A stretch of 64,000 nt of DNA from Deltaproteobacteria bacterium (lineage in GTDB: Bacteria > Desulfobacterota > Desulfobacteria > Desulfobacterales > Desulfatibacillaceae). The stretch lies in contig JACRLG010000001.1 of assembly GCA_016235345.1 (NCBI GenBank), positions 62,001 to 126,000 on the forward strand, written 5' to 3'. The position numbers and the translations under genes were made by a program. The notes beneath the pieces are model-generated. The model had not been told where the DNA came from. It ran no database searches and worked only from the letters and a program-made list of their open reading frames with translations. Positions 50,960 to 59,962 of this stretch are shown here, in pieces (positions within the stretch are counted from its first letter, which is position 1; every line of letters starts with the position of its first letter).

Positions 50960-53452
50960 ATGGCTGATGCGGCATTGACCCAGAGCGTTGAAGAGCTTGA
51001 GAAAAAACAGGAATGGTGGTGGATCGCCGAAAAGAAGCGCTCCAAACGCCTTGACTATCTAAGGAAGGCCGTGTGGAAAAAGGGCGCAATCGGCGGCAAC
51101 TACGCCCCCGGAATCAAGGTTGACCTGGAAATCCCCACCCTCTTCACCCAGATGTACAACTGGTGGAAGTTCGATCCGCCCATGCTGCGCAGGGCCAAGG
51201 CCATGAGCCACGTTCTGGACAACATGACCATCTTCATAACCGACCACGCCCAGCTTGTGGGCTACATGGGCACCACCCCCAACACCCTGGCCTGGCGCAT
51301 AGACGGAGCCTCAGTAGTCAACGAGGAGCTCTACAACGAGCCCGGCATCATGCCGGAGCCGGAGCAGGCATCATTAAAAAAGGTGGCTGACTTAAACGCA
51401 ATCTGGGCGGGCAACACCGCCATTGACAAGGTGGCCCGGATTCTGGACCCGGAAGACGCCGTGAAGTTCCTTTCAGGGGCAATCGGCTGGGGCGCTCCCA
51501 CGTCGGCCTACGGCTACTCCGGCAAGGACTACGAGTTTTTGTTCGCCCAGAGAAACGGCTTTTCGGACATCATCGAAAAAATCGATGAAAACATAGAAAA
51601 GGCCGAAGACAGAACCATGGGCAGGCCCGGACCGGACATCCTGCCGCTTTACGACAGGCTCCAGAACTGGGACGCCATGAAGATGATGCTGGAGGCGGCC
51701 ATCCGCTACGCCAACCGCTTTGCCCGGCTGGCCCGGATCATCGCCGAAAACTACGAAACCGACCCCAAGCGCAAAGATGAGCTGATAAGGATCGCCGAAA
51801 CCTGCGAGCACGTACCGGCCCATCCTCCGCGCAATCTTCAGGAATCATTGCAGTACGACCATTTCGTGCAGATGCTGGCCCGCCTGGAGGCACACGAGGG
51901 CGCGTGGCCGGCCCGGCCAGATTACTACCACTGGCCCATGTACGACAAGGACGTGAACGTCGAAAAGAACATCACCCGCGAGGAGGCGCTGGACCTCGTG
52001 GGCGAGTTCATGATCCGGGCCTACGAGGTGGGCGGCTTCGGCCCCCGCTGGGCGCGGGAGGGACTCCAGGGCATCACGGGAACCTGGGTGTGGACACTTG
52101 GCGGCGTCAATAAAGACGGCTCCGACGCCTGCAACGATCTCACCATAGCCTTTCTGCAGGCGGCCCGCATGGTTCGCGTGGCCAACCCCACCTTCGGTTT
52201 CCGCTGGCACCCCAAGGTGAAGGACGAGGTGATGCGCGAGGTCTTCGAGTGCATACGCCACGGCCTTGGCTATCCTTCCATCAGAAACGATCCTGTTCTT
52301 ATCCAGAACGCCATGCACTGGCACGGCCACCCGCTGGAAGAAGCCCGCACCTGGGTGCACCAGGCCTGCATGAGCCCCTGCCCCACCACCAAGAACGGGG
52401 TTCAGCCCATGCGCATGGCTTCGGCCACGGCAAACTGCGCCAAGATGGTGGAATACGCCCTGCATAACGGTTTCGATCACGTGGTGCAGATGCAGATGGG
52501 ACCCAAAACCGGAGACGCCTCAAAGTTCACGGACTTCGAACAGCTTTTCGCCGCCTGGGTGACCCAGATGGAATGGCTCACCAACACCCTGGTGCGCACG
52601 GTTAACCTTGGCCGTTACAAGGACCCGGAATTCTATGGCAGGCCCTTCCTTTCCGCCACCTACGAGCGGGCCGTGGAGTCCGGCCTGGACGCGGTAAGCC
52701 CTGTGGGCGACCGGGGCAACTGCTGGATAACCGGCTTCACCTGGGTTGAAAACATAGACAGCCTTGCGGCGGTGAAGAAGCTTGTTTTCGACGACAAAAA
52801 ATACACCATGACCGAGCTTCTGGACGCCCTTCGCACCAACTGGGAAGGCCGGGAGCAGATGAGGCTCGATTTCGTGAACGCGCCCAAGTGGGGCAACGAC
52901 GATGACTACGTCGACTCCATCATGGTGCGCTGCCTAAAGGAAGTGGCCCGGCACTCCAAGGTGATCAAGTGCCCCAGCGGCAACAACTGGCCGCTTCTGC
53001 CGGAAAACGTCTCAGGCAACATCCATTACTCCTCCATCGTGGGAGCCCTTCCCAACGGCAGGCGGCACGGCGACGCCCTTTACGACGGCGGCATTTCGCC
53101 CGGCCCCGGCCTGGACAAGAAAGGCCCCACGGCGGTTTTGAAATCCTGCGGCAAGATCGACCACGTGGGCGACGGGCGCGCCTTTCTTCTGAATCAGCGC
53201 CTCTCCCCAACCCAGCTCGCAGGCGAAAAGGGCTACCAGCTCTGGAGGGCCTACATCAAGACCTGGGCCGATCTTGGCCTGGATCACGTTCAGTTCAACA
53301 TGGTCTCCGACGAGACCCTTCGCTCGGCCCAGAAGGATCCGGAAAAGTATCAGGAGGTCATCGTCCGGGTGGCGGGATACTCCGCGCACTTCGTGGATAT
53401 CAGCCGTAAGACCCAGGACAATATTATACAACGCACCATCCAGGGAATCTGA
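50960..53452 (+). CDS. assA: Fumarate-adding glycyl radical enzyme, catalytic subunit 1
   Basis: An 830-residue glycyl radical enzyme. The thiyl Cys470 lies in 'VHQACMSPCPTTKNG'; Arg485 ('PMRMASATANCAK') is 15 residues on, as Arg508 is from Cys493 in benzylsuccinate synthase, where it binds fumarate. Gly806 in 'RVAGYSAHF' is the radical site, 336 residues after the Cys as in BssA. It adds a hydrocarbon C-H bond across fumarate. The mutase and MeaB in the same operon favour an alkane ((1-methylalkyl)succinate synthase) or ethylbenzene-type substrate over toluene, but the substrate cannot be read from the sequence. AGGAG precedes the ATG. Confidence 0.92.
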   Translation: MADAALTQSVEELEKKQEWWWIAEKKRSKRLDYLRKAVWKKGAIGGNYAPGIKVDLEIPTLFTQMYNWWKFDPPMLRRAKAMSHVLDNMTIFITDHAQLVGYMGTTPNTLAWRIDGASVVNEELYNEPGIMPEPEQASLKKVADLNAIWAGNTAIDKVARILDPEDAVKFLSGAIGWGAPTSAYGYSGKDYEFLFAQRNGFSDIIEKIDENIEKAEDRTMGRPGPDILPLYDRLQNWDAMKMMLEAAIRYANRFARLARIIAENYETDPKRKDELIRIAETCEHVPAHPPRNLQESLQYDHFVQMLARLEAHEGAWPARPDYYHWPMYDKDVNVEKNITREEALDLVGEFMIRAYEVGGFGPRWAREGLQGITGTWVWTLGGVNKDGSDACNDLTIAFLQAARMVRVANPTFGFRWHPKVKDEVMREVFECIRHGLGYPSIRNDPVLIQNAMHWHGHPLEEARTWVHQACMSPCPTTKNGVQPMRMASATANCAKMVEYALHNGFDHVVQMQMGPKTGDASKFTDFEQLFAAWVTQMEWLTNTLVRTVNLGRYKDPEFYGRPFLSATYERAVESGLDAVSPVGDRGNCWITGFTWVENIDSLAAVKKLVFDDKKYTMTELLDALRTNWEGREQMRLDFVNAPKWGNDDDYVDSIMVRCLKEVARHSKVIKCPSGNNWPLLPENVSGNIHYSSIVGALPNGRRHGDALYDGGISPGPGLDKKGPTAVLKSCGKIDHVGDGRAFLLNQRLSPTQLAGEKGYQLWRAYIKTWADLGLDHVQFNMVSDETLRSAQKDPEKYQEVIVRVAGYSAHFVDISRKTQDNIIQRTIQGI

Positions 53453-53520
53453 TCCACTAAAACCGGCGGCGGGGGGCGACAAGCCTCCGCTGCCGGAACC
53501 CAAACGGAAGGAAAACGAAA

Positions 53521-53751
53521 ATGAAGTGCACCGAATGCAGCTTTGAAGCCCCGGTGGCCAAGTTCCGCTATCTTTACAACGCGCGGATCGACGCCTCCAT
53601 CAGCCTTCGCCAGTGCCCCCAGTGCCAGGCGTGGCTGGCCATTGACGAGCTTGCCGGAAGCGTAAAGCAGAAGGTCGGCGCGGGCGACGCCCCCTGGGGA
53701 AAATCCGCCGGTATCGAGGGCTTGGCCCAGGATGCCCAGACCTCGGCCTGA
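53521..53751 (+). CDS. Rubredoxin-like small protein 2
   Basis: A 76-residue protein with Cys3/Cys6 and Cys32/Cys35 ('KCTEC', 'RQCPQC'), homologous to the one at 47717. It lies between the two catalytic genes, where BssB/MasB-like small subunits are found in known fumarate-adding operons. It probably binds a metal or 4Fe-4S site and a catalytic subunit. Confidence 0.75.
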   Translation: MKCTECSFEAPVAKFRYLYNARIDASISLRQCPQCQAWLAIDELAGSVKQKVGAGDAPWGKSAGIEGLAQDAQTSA

Positions 53752-53839
53752 ATCTGTCCCTGTGTTTCCGTCTGACATGCTGACCTTGCGTATTGGCCGC
53801 ATGTCGGACGGAAGACGGCAATAACGGGGCTATTCCCTT

Positions 53840-53903
53840 CCTGGGAGCGCGGGCGTCCCGCCCGCATTGAACGGCAAAAGCGGGCGGGACGCCCGCGCTC
53901 CCG
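53840..53903. repeat. GC-rich hairpin repeat, family 2, copy 3
   Basis: CTGGGAGCGCGGGCGTCCCG ... CGGGACGCCCGCGCTCCCGG between the small-protein gene and the second catalytic gene. 53752-54120 holds no other feature I can name. Confidence 0.88.
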
Positions 53904-54120
53904 GAGAAAAATTTCAGCGCCCCAAAACCCGGCCAAAATCTGGGGCCATTCGCGGAATGAAATGTCATTATCCAAAATTTGCTTGTAATCCGATAGGTTG
54001 ACGACAGCACGACAAACGCTTTTCCGCGCGGACGCTTGAAGGCCCAGGGAAACAGGAAGCCTTCAGGTGATCTGTTTTCCGCTTTTTCGTCGCCGCACAA
54101 AAATCAGGAGGGCGCAAGCC

Positions 54121-56631
54121 ATGACAGCCGAAGCCGCAGTTAAGGACGCCAGTGTTTCCGACTTGGAAAAAAAGCAGGAATGGTGGTGGGTGGCGGAAAA
54201 AAAGCGCTCCCGCCGGTTGGATTACCTAAGGAAGGCCATCTGGAAAAAAGGCGCGGTGGGCGGGCTCTACAACCCGGGCATAAAGGTGGACCTGGAAATG
54301 GGCAAGCTCTACATCGAGGCCCACAAGGCGTCCATGGTCTTTCCGGAGCCCCCGCCCATAAGGGTTGCCAAGCGCCTGGCCCATTACCTGGACAACAAGA
54401 CCATCTTCATCACGGACCACGCCCAGCTTGTGGGCTACGTGGGCTCGTACCCCAACACCATTTTCTGGGACCCCTCCTTCGGCGAGATGCTGAACGAGGA
54501 AATCTACAACGATTCCACGGCGATCCCGGAGCCGGTGGACCAAAACCTCAAGGTGGTTGCGGAAATCTGCGATTACTGGGCCGGGAAAACCGACCAGAGC
54601 GTACTTTTGCAGTTCAACGACCTTGAAGACATGATGAAGGTGATGAGCGGGGCCATCGGCTGGGGCATCGCATCAACCAGGGGCGGCTATTCGGGCAAGG
54701 ATTACGAGTACCTCATGACCGGCCAGCGGGGTTTCGCCGAGTGCCTGGAGGAAGTCAACAAAAAGCTCGACGAGACCGACGAAATCCTCCACACCACCAC
54801 CCCCACAAACGAAACCCTTCCGCTTTATGAAAAAATAGCCAACTGGGAAGGAATGCGCATAATCCTGGAAGCCGCCATCCGCCACGCCGGGCGCTACGCC
54901 CGCCTTGCACGGACCCTTGCGGAAAACTACGAGGCCGACCCGAAACGCAAGGAAGAGCTTATCCGCATCGCCGAAACCTGCGAGCATGTTCCCGCCCACG
55001 CGCCCCGGAACCTCCAGGAGAGCTTCCAGTACGATCTTTTCATCCAGCTCTTCTCCCGCACCGAGGCCATTGAAGGCGCATGGCCGGCCCGGCCCGACTA
55101 CTACCACTGGCCTCTGTACGACAAGGACGTGAACGTCGAGAAGAACCTGTCGAAAGAGGAGGCCCTCGATCTGGTGGGCGAGTTCCTCATCCGGGCCGCC
55201 GAAGTGGGCCAGTACAAGCCCCGTTGGACAAAGGAAGGGCTTCAGGGAATCGACGGAACCTGGGTGTGGACCATGGGCGGCGTGAACAAGGACGGAAGCG
55301 ACGCCTGCAACGATCTCACCATAGCCTTCATGCAGGCCGCCCGCCTGGTTCGCGTGGCCAACCCCACCTTCGCCTTCCGCTGGCATCCGAAAGTCAAAGA
55401 CGAGGTGATGCGCGAGGTCTTCGAGTGCATAAGGCACGGCCTTGGGTATCCGTCCATACGCAACGATCCTGTTCTCATCAGTAACGCAATGCACTGGCAC
55501 GGCCACCCCCTTGAGGAGGCCCGGACCTGGGTCCATCAGGCCTGCATGAGCCCGGCCCCCACAACCAAGCACGGTTTCCAGCCCATGCGCATGGCATCGG
55601 CCACCGCAAACTGCGCGAAAATCGTGGAATACGTGTTCACGCGCGGCTTCGACAAGGTGGTCAACATCCAGATGGGCGCGAAAACCAAGGACCCCCTGGA
55701 ATTTGCTGATTTCGAGGACGTGATGGAATCCTGGGTGGCCCAGATGAAGGCCATCTTCTCCCTTCTGGTGCGCACGGTGAACCTTGGCCGGTTCATTGGG
55801 CACAAGCTCGTTCCAAGGCCCTATCTTTCCTCCATCTCGTCGCGCTCCATAGACAGCGGCCTGGACGTCTGCGACCCCTCCATCTCGCGGGGAAACGCAT
55901 GGATAACGGGCTTCACCTGGGTGGAGAACGCCGACAGCCTTGCAGCGGTCAAAAAGCTCGTGTTAAAAAACAAAAAATACACCATGGCACAGCTTGTGGA
56001 GGCCTTGAACGCCAACTGGGAGGGGTATGAGGCCATGCGCCTGGATTTCGTCAAGAATGCTCCCAAGTGGGGCAACGACGATGACTACGTGGACTCCATC
56101 ATGGTGCGCTGCCTTCGTGAAGTGGCGAAGTTCTCCCACGAGCTCAAATGCCCCTGCGGCAACAACTGGCCGCTTCTGCCCGAAAACGTATCCGGCAACA
56201 TCCATTACGCAAACGTGGTGGGGGCGCTCCCCTCAGGCCGCAGGCTCGGCGACGCCCTCTACGACGGCGGCATTTCCCCCGGCCCCGGCCTGGACAAGAA
56301 AGGCCCCACGGCGGTCCTGAAATCCTGCGGCAAGATCGACCACATCGCCGACGGACGGGCCTTCCTCTTGAACCAGAGGCTATCCCCCACCCAGCTTGCG
56401 GGGGAAAAGGGCTACCAGCTCTGGAAAGCCTACATCCGCACCTGGGCCGACCTGGGCCTCGATCACGTCCAGTTCAACATGGTCAGCGACGAAACCCTTC
56501 GCTCGGCCCAGAAGGACCCGGAAAAGTACCAGGAGGTCATCGTGCGTGTTGCGGGCTATTCGGCTCATTTCGTTGACATAAGCCGGAAGACGCAGGACAA
56601 TATCATTCAACGCACCATCCAAGGAATCTAG
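54121..56631 (+). CDS. assA: Fumarate-adding glycyl radical enzyme, catalytic subunit 2
   Basis: An 836-residue paralogue of subunit 1, with AGGAGGG before ATG 54121. Cys475 in 'VHQACMSPAPTTKHG', Arg490 in 'PMRMASATANCAK' and Gly812 in 'RVAGYSAHF' are all present. The two proteins are alike over the whole length, with near-identical C-terminal thirds, but differ strongly in the N-terminal 150 residues ('YIEAHKASMVFPEPPPIRVA' here, 'FTQMYNWWKFDPPMLRRAKA' in subunit 1) and beside the thiyl Cys (Ala for Cys). Such differences could change the hydrocarbon pocket. Both appear active. Confidence 0.92.
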   Translation: MTAEAAVKDASVSDLEKKQEWWWVAEKKRSRRLDYLRKAIWKKGAVGGLYNPGIKVDLEMGKLYIEAHKASMVFPEPPPIRVAKRLAHYLDNKTIFITDHAQLVGYVGSYPNTIFWDPSFGEMLNEEIYNDSTAIPEPVDQNLKVVAEICDYWAGKTDQSVLLQFNDLEDMMKVMSGAIGWGIASTRGGYSGKDYEYLMTGQRGFAECLEEVNKKLDETDEILHTTTPTNETLPLYEKIANWEGMRIILEAAIRHAGRYARLARTLAENYEADPKRKEELIRIAETCEHVPAHAPRNLQESFQYDLFIQLFSRTEAIEGAWPARPDYYHWPLYDKDVNVEKNLSKEEALDLVGEFLIRAAEVGQYKPRWTKEGLQGIDGTWVWTMGGVNKDGSDACNDLTIAFMQAARLVRVANPTFAFRWHPKVKDEVMREVFECIRHGLGYPSIRNDPVLISNAMHWHGHPLEEARTWVHQACMSPAPTTKHGFQPMRMASATANCAKIVEYVFTRGFDKVVNIQMGAKTKDPLEFADFEDVMESWVAQMKAIFSLLVRTVNLGRFIGHKLVPRPYLSSISSRSIDSGLDVCDPSISRGNAWITGFTWVENADSLAAVKKLVLKNKKYTMAQLVEALNANWEGYEAMRLDFVKNAPKWGNDDDYVDSIMVRCLREVAKFSHELKCPCGNNWPLLPENVSGNIHYANVVGALPSGRRLGDALYDGGISPGPGLDKKGPTAVLKSCGKIDHIADGRAFLLNQRLSPTQLAGEKGYQLWKAYIRTWADLGLDHVQFNMVSDETLRSAQKDPEKYQEVIVRVAGYSAHFVDISRKTQDNIIQRTIQGI

Positions 56632-56639
56632 GATTCGGC

Positions 56640-56758
56640 CGTCCAAAAACGCGATCTGCGGTGTCAGACTTCGCCGGGCGCGGTGCGCACGTATCCTTGA
56701 TACGCTTGCGCCCGCACCCGGCTCGCCTTCCTTGCAGCTCATCGTTTTTGATCGGCCT
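56640..56758. repeat. MITE-like hairpin element, copy R10
   Basis: CCGTCCAAAAACGCGATCTG ... CATCGTTTTTGATCGG, with core GCCGGGCGCGG / CCCGCACCCGGC around CGTATC..GATACG. Confidence 0.8.
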
Positions 56759-56840
56759 GGATGCGGGGCGGATTGAAAGAAACGGAAAAAGCCGGTGATG
56801 GTTTTGAGGGCCGGGAAGATAAAAATATCCGGCCCTCTAA

Positions 56841-56960
56841 AGCCTGGATAAAAACGATGAAGCGCAAGGAACGCGAGAAGCCAATGAGCAAGCGTACTGA
56901 AAGTACGTGGCGGAATTGGCTTTGAAGCGTGACACAGCGATTCGCGTTTTTATCCAGGCT
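56841..56960. repeat. MITE-like hairpin element, copy R11
   Basis: AGCCTGGATAAAAACGATGA ... TCGCGTTTTTATCCAGGCT, with the common AAGCCAAT ... ATTGGCTT core. Opposite orientation to R10, 80 bp away. Confidence 0.85.
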
Positions 56961-56986
56961 GTTACCCTTTTTGAAGGGAGGAAGAG

Positions 56987-57340
56987 ATGTCAAGACGGGA
57001 TGAGCTTAGACAGGCTTCCATGATGATGTACCAGAAACAGACCGCGCCCAAGAGCGAACAGAAACGGGCGGAAAAGGTCTGCGGGCTGTGCAGGAACTTC
57101 CGGGAAACGGCCTTTACCGGCGAGGGCAAGGGCGCGTGCACGGTTTTGAAGTTCGGATCGAACATCGAGGCCGACCCGCCCAAGTACGTGCTGGACCAGG
57201 AAAACGGCTACTTCACCATGAACCTCATGGACGCCACAAAATGCCAGTATTTCGAGAAAATGGACTTTGTGGACAAGGACGGCACCGAGTGCTCGGACCC
57301 CGTGTACCGCCGCTCCATGCGCCAGCTGCAGGACGGTTGA
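56987..57340 (+). CDS. Cys4 small subunit 2 (BssC/AssC-like)
   Basis: A 117-residue homologue of the protein at 50132, with Cys32, Cys35, Cys51 and Cys86 ('VCGLCRNF', 'GACTVLKFGSNI', 'KCQYFEKMDF'). GGGAGG precedes the ATG. It follows the second catalytic gene and is probably its cluster-binding small subunit. It is the last gene of the operon: a strong terminator follows 33 bp later. Confidence 0.8.
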   Translation: MSRRDELRQASMMMYQKQTAPKSEQKRAEKVCGLCRNFRETAFTGEGKGACTVLKFGSNIEADPPKYVLDQENGYFTMNLMDATKCQYFEKMDFVDKDGTECSDPVYRRSMRQLQDG

Positions 57341-57373
57341 TTCCATACGTCGCGCCAACTGGCCGGTTCGCAT

Positions 57374-57419
57374 CAAAAAGGCCCGCCCCGCGCTTGATTG
57401 CGGGGCGGGCCTTTTTTTT
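57374..57419 (+). terminator. Rho-independent terminator of the glycyl radical operon
   Basis: AAAAAGGCCCGCCCCGC ... GCGGGGCGGGCCTTTTTTTT, a long GC stem with a full T tract. The remaining 57420-57674 shows nothing I can assign. Confidence 0.93.
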
Positions 57420-57674
57420 AAAGGGCGGAAAGACATCGGGGGCGCGCCCGTGTGCCGGCGGGCGCGCCCCCGTGGAGGTAATTCCCTGGGAGGTATGGTC
57501 TTCCAGGAAGTCCCTCCGAAACATCACACACCCTATGGTGCGCAGTTTTTATCTATCCTTTTATGGATAATATGTCAAGGCGTATTTTGGTTTTACTGAT
57601 ATAATATGGTATTTTCATTGCCCTTGTATCCCTTTTTCTCCGCTATCAAGCAATTGGCGGCAAGCGCCGGATTT

Positions 57675-58409
57675 TCACTCTTCCATCATGGCCCTTATGC
57701 GCGGAACGTCCGAGGGCAGGTCAACCTCTGGCGAATCGTAGGCCGTCACAACCACGCGGATTTTAAGGCCGTGTTCCAGGGCCCTTAGCTGCTCCAGCTT
57801 TTCTATGTTTTCCAGGGGCCCTTCCGGCAGGGCCGCGAAACGCTCCAAAAATTCCCTGGTATAAGCGTATATCCCCAGATGCTTATAAGTGGGAAACCGG
57901 GTTCCGGGGTCGCGCCCGAAGGGGATGGGCGAGCGCGAAAAATAAAGGGCGAAGCCGAAGCTATCCATCACCACCTTGACGTCCTTGGGGTCGGTGATCT
58001 CACTTTCCCGCACTATTTCAAAGGCCAGGGTGCTCATGCCGACGGACGGGTCGGCAAGAAGCGGGGCCGTGACCTCGTCGAGGCTTGCGGGCTCGAAAAC
58101 CGGCTGGTCGCCCTGAACGTTCACCACGATGTCGGTGGGATCGAGCCCCAGAAGCCGGGCGGTTTCGGCGGCCCGGTCGGTGCCGGAGCGGCACGAGGCC
58201 GAGGTCATGCGGACGTTTCCGCCGAAACTTTTCACCTCGTCGTAGACCCGCTGGTCGTCGGTGGCCACAACCACCTCGGTTACGGACAAAGCTCCGGCGG
58301 CCCTCTCGTACACGTGCCGTATCATGGATTTTCCGGCTATCAGCGCCAGGGGCTTTCCGGGAAAGCGGGTGGAGCCGTACCTGGATGGAATTACAACCGC
58401 TACGCGCAT
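57675..58409 (-). CDS. kdsB: CMP-Kdo synthetase
   Basis: A 244-residue cytidylyltransferase from the ATG at 58409 (GGAG upstream). 'VVIPSRYGSTRFPGKPLALI' is the CTP-binding N-terminus, 'VVVATDDQRVYDEVKSFGG' and 'VVNVQGDQPVFEP' carry the metal Asp residues, and 'RLEQLRALEHG'-type residues occur as 'EKLEQLRALEHGLKIRV' near the end. It activates Kdo for lipopolysaccharide synthesis (partner of waaA at 26283). Confidence 0.95.
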   Translation of the reverse strand: MRVAVVIPSRYGSTRFPGKPLALIAGKSMIRHVYERAAGALSVTEVVVATDDQRVYDEVKSFGGNVRMTSASCRSGTDRAAETARLLGLDPTDIVVNVQGDQPVFEPASLDEVTAPLLADPSVGMSTLAFEIVRESEITDPKDVKVVMDSFGFALYFSRSPIPFGRDPGTRFPTYKHLGIYAYTREFLERFAALPEGPLENIEKLEQLRALEHGLKIRVVVTAYDSPEVDLPSDVPRIRAMMEE

Positions 58410-58441
58410 GTATTTTCTCCGCAAAAGGGAAACACCGTTAA

Positions 58442-58613
58442 CAGCCTGTCTAAAAACGCGAATTGCTGTGTCGTGCTTCAAAGCCAATTCCGTCACGTAC
58501 GAACATCCTGATTTAGCCCAAGAACTCTGCGATTTCTTGGGCAGGTACGCTTACTCATAGGCTTTTCGCACTCCTTGCACTTCATCGCCAATTTTCTAAC
58601 TGGTATCCAGGCT
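58442..58613. repeat. MITE-like hairpin element, copy R12 (with internal insertion)
   Basis: Standard ends and AAGCCAATTCC ... CATAGGCTTTT core, but the loop carries an extra palindrome (AGCCCAAGAA ... TTCTTGGGC, about 50 bp). A nested insertion or a recombined core. Confidence 0.8.
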
Positions 58614-58651
58614 TCATATCCAGCCTTTTTCAACGGGCCGTTAAAGGCGGT

Positions 58652-59962
58652 TCAGGCGCCCTTTATGGAGCGGGCGATTTCGCGCACCCGCTTAAGGGCC
58701 TCATGAAGATCGAAGGTTGTGATTTTTCCGTCTTTCACCACGATTTTTCCGTCAACCAGGACGTGGCGCACACAGGGGCCGGAGGCCGCGTAAACCAGGG
58801 CCGAAACCGGGTCATACACCGGGTTGAGCGCCGGAGCCTCCGGGTCCAGGACGATGATGTCCGCCCGCTTTCCCGGCTCGATGGAGCCGGTCACTTCCCC
58901 CAGGCCCATGGCGCGGGCCGCGCCCAAAGTGGCCATTAGAAGAGCCTGCCTTGCGGGAAGCGCCGTGGGGTCGAGGCTTGTAACCTTGTGGAGCTTGGCG
59001 GTCAGGTTCATTTCAAGGAACATGTCGAGGCTGTTGGACGAAGCCGCCCCGTCCGTCCCAAGGCCCACGGTGACGCCCGCAGCCAGGAATTTCGCCACAG
59101 GCGCGACGCCGCTCGCCAGCTTCATCTGGCTGGAGGTGCATACCGCCACCTTAGCCCCGGTATCGGCGATGATTTTTATATCCTCGTCGTCGCACCAAAC
59201 GCAGTGGACCAGGAGGGTGTCCGGGTCCAGCAGGCCCAGGCCCGCAAGGTAAGCAATGGGGCTTTTCCCGTGCCGGGAGATTGACTCCTCGCGCTCGGCG
59301 CGGGTCTCGGCGGCGTGGGTCTGAAAGAGGATTCCCTGCCTCTTAGTCTCCCTCTTGGCCGCAACCAGGGTCTTTTCCGAGCAGGTGTAGGGGCTGTGGC
59401 AGAAGATGGAGGGCGAAATCCGGGGATTTTCGCCTTTAAGCTTTAAGGCGAAGGCCGCCGCTTCCTCCACGTTTTTCATGGGGTCCGTGCCGTCCACCGG
59501 GTCCAGCATCCCGAAACCGGCAACCGCCCTCATCCCGGAGTCCGCGAAGGCGCGGGCCACCTCGTCCTCGAAAAAATACCCGTCGCAGCAGGCCGTTGTT
59601 CCCGAAAGGAGCATCTCCGCCGCCGCAAGAAGGGTCCCGGCCCTGGCGTTTTCCGGGTTCATGTGCCGGGCCTCGGCGGGGAAAATGTGGTTGAAAAGCC
59701 AGTCAGAGAGTAGAAGATCGTCGGCAAGGCCCCGGAAAAGGGTCATGGGCGCGTGGCCGTGGGCGTTCACGAGGCCGGGGGCCACGATGGAGGACGATGC
59801 GTCGATGATCTCCCCTGACGGTGGCGCTGGCTCCGCCGATTCGGGCGTCAGCACCTTTTCGATCAGGCCGTCCTTCACGCAGACCAGGGCGTCCGAAAGG
59901 ACTTCGCCCGAAGCGTTCATGGTGACCAGATGCCCGGCCTTTATGATGAGGTCGTAAGTCAT
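58652..59962 (-). CDS. mtaD: 5-methylthioadenosine/S-adenosylhomocysteine deaminase-type amidohydrolase
   Basis: A 436-residue TIM-barrel amidohydrolase. Metal ligands: 'LVNAHGHAPMTLFRGL' (HxH, about 66-68), 'ILFQTHAAETRAE' (His) , 'LVHCVWCDDEDI' (His) and 'GLGTDGAASSNSLDMF' (Asp). This pattern matches MtaD/SAH deaminases, which turn SAH or MTA into the inosine form. A purine nucleoside phosphorylase is encoded 1.3 kb away on the same strand, fitting a nucleoside salvage route. The substrate is inferred from the family. Confidence 0.88.
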   Translation of the reverse strand: MTYDLIIKAGHLVTMNASGEVLSDALVCVKDGLIEKVLTPESAEPAPPSGEIIDASSSIVAPGLVNAHGHAPMTLFRGLADDLLLSDWLFNHIFPAEARHMNPENARAGTLLAAAEMLLSGTTACCDGYFFEDEVARAFADSGMRAVAGFGMLDPVDGTDPMKNVEEAAAFALKLKGENPRISPSIFCHSPYTCSEKTLVAAKRETKRQGILFQTHAAETRAEREESISRHGKSPIAYLAGLGLLDPDTLLVHCVWCDDEDIKIIADTGAKVAVCTSSQMKLASGVAPVAKFLAAGVTVGLGTDGAASSNSLDMFLEMNLTAKLHKVTSLDPTALPARQALLMATLGAARAMGLGEVTGSIEPGKRADIIVLDPEAPALNPVYDPVSALVYAASGPCVRHVLVDGKIVVKDGKITTFDLHEALKRVREIARSIKGA

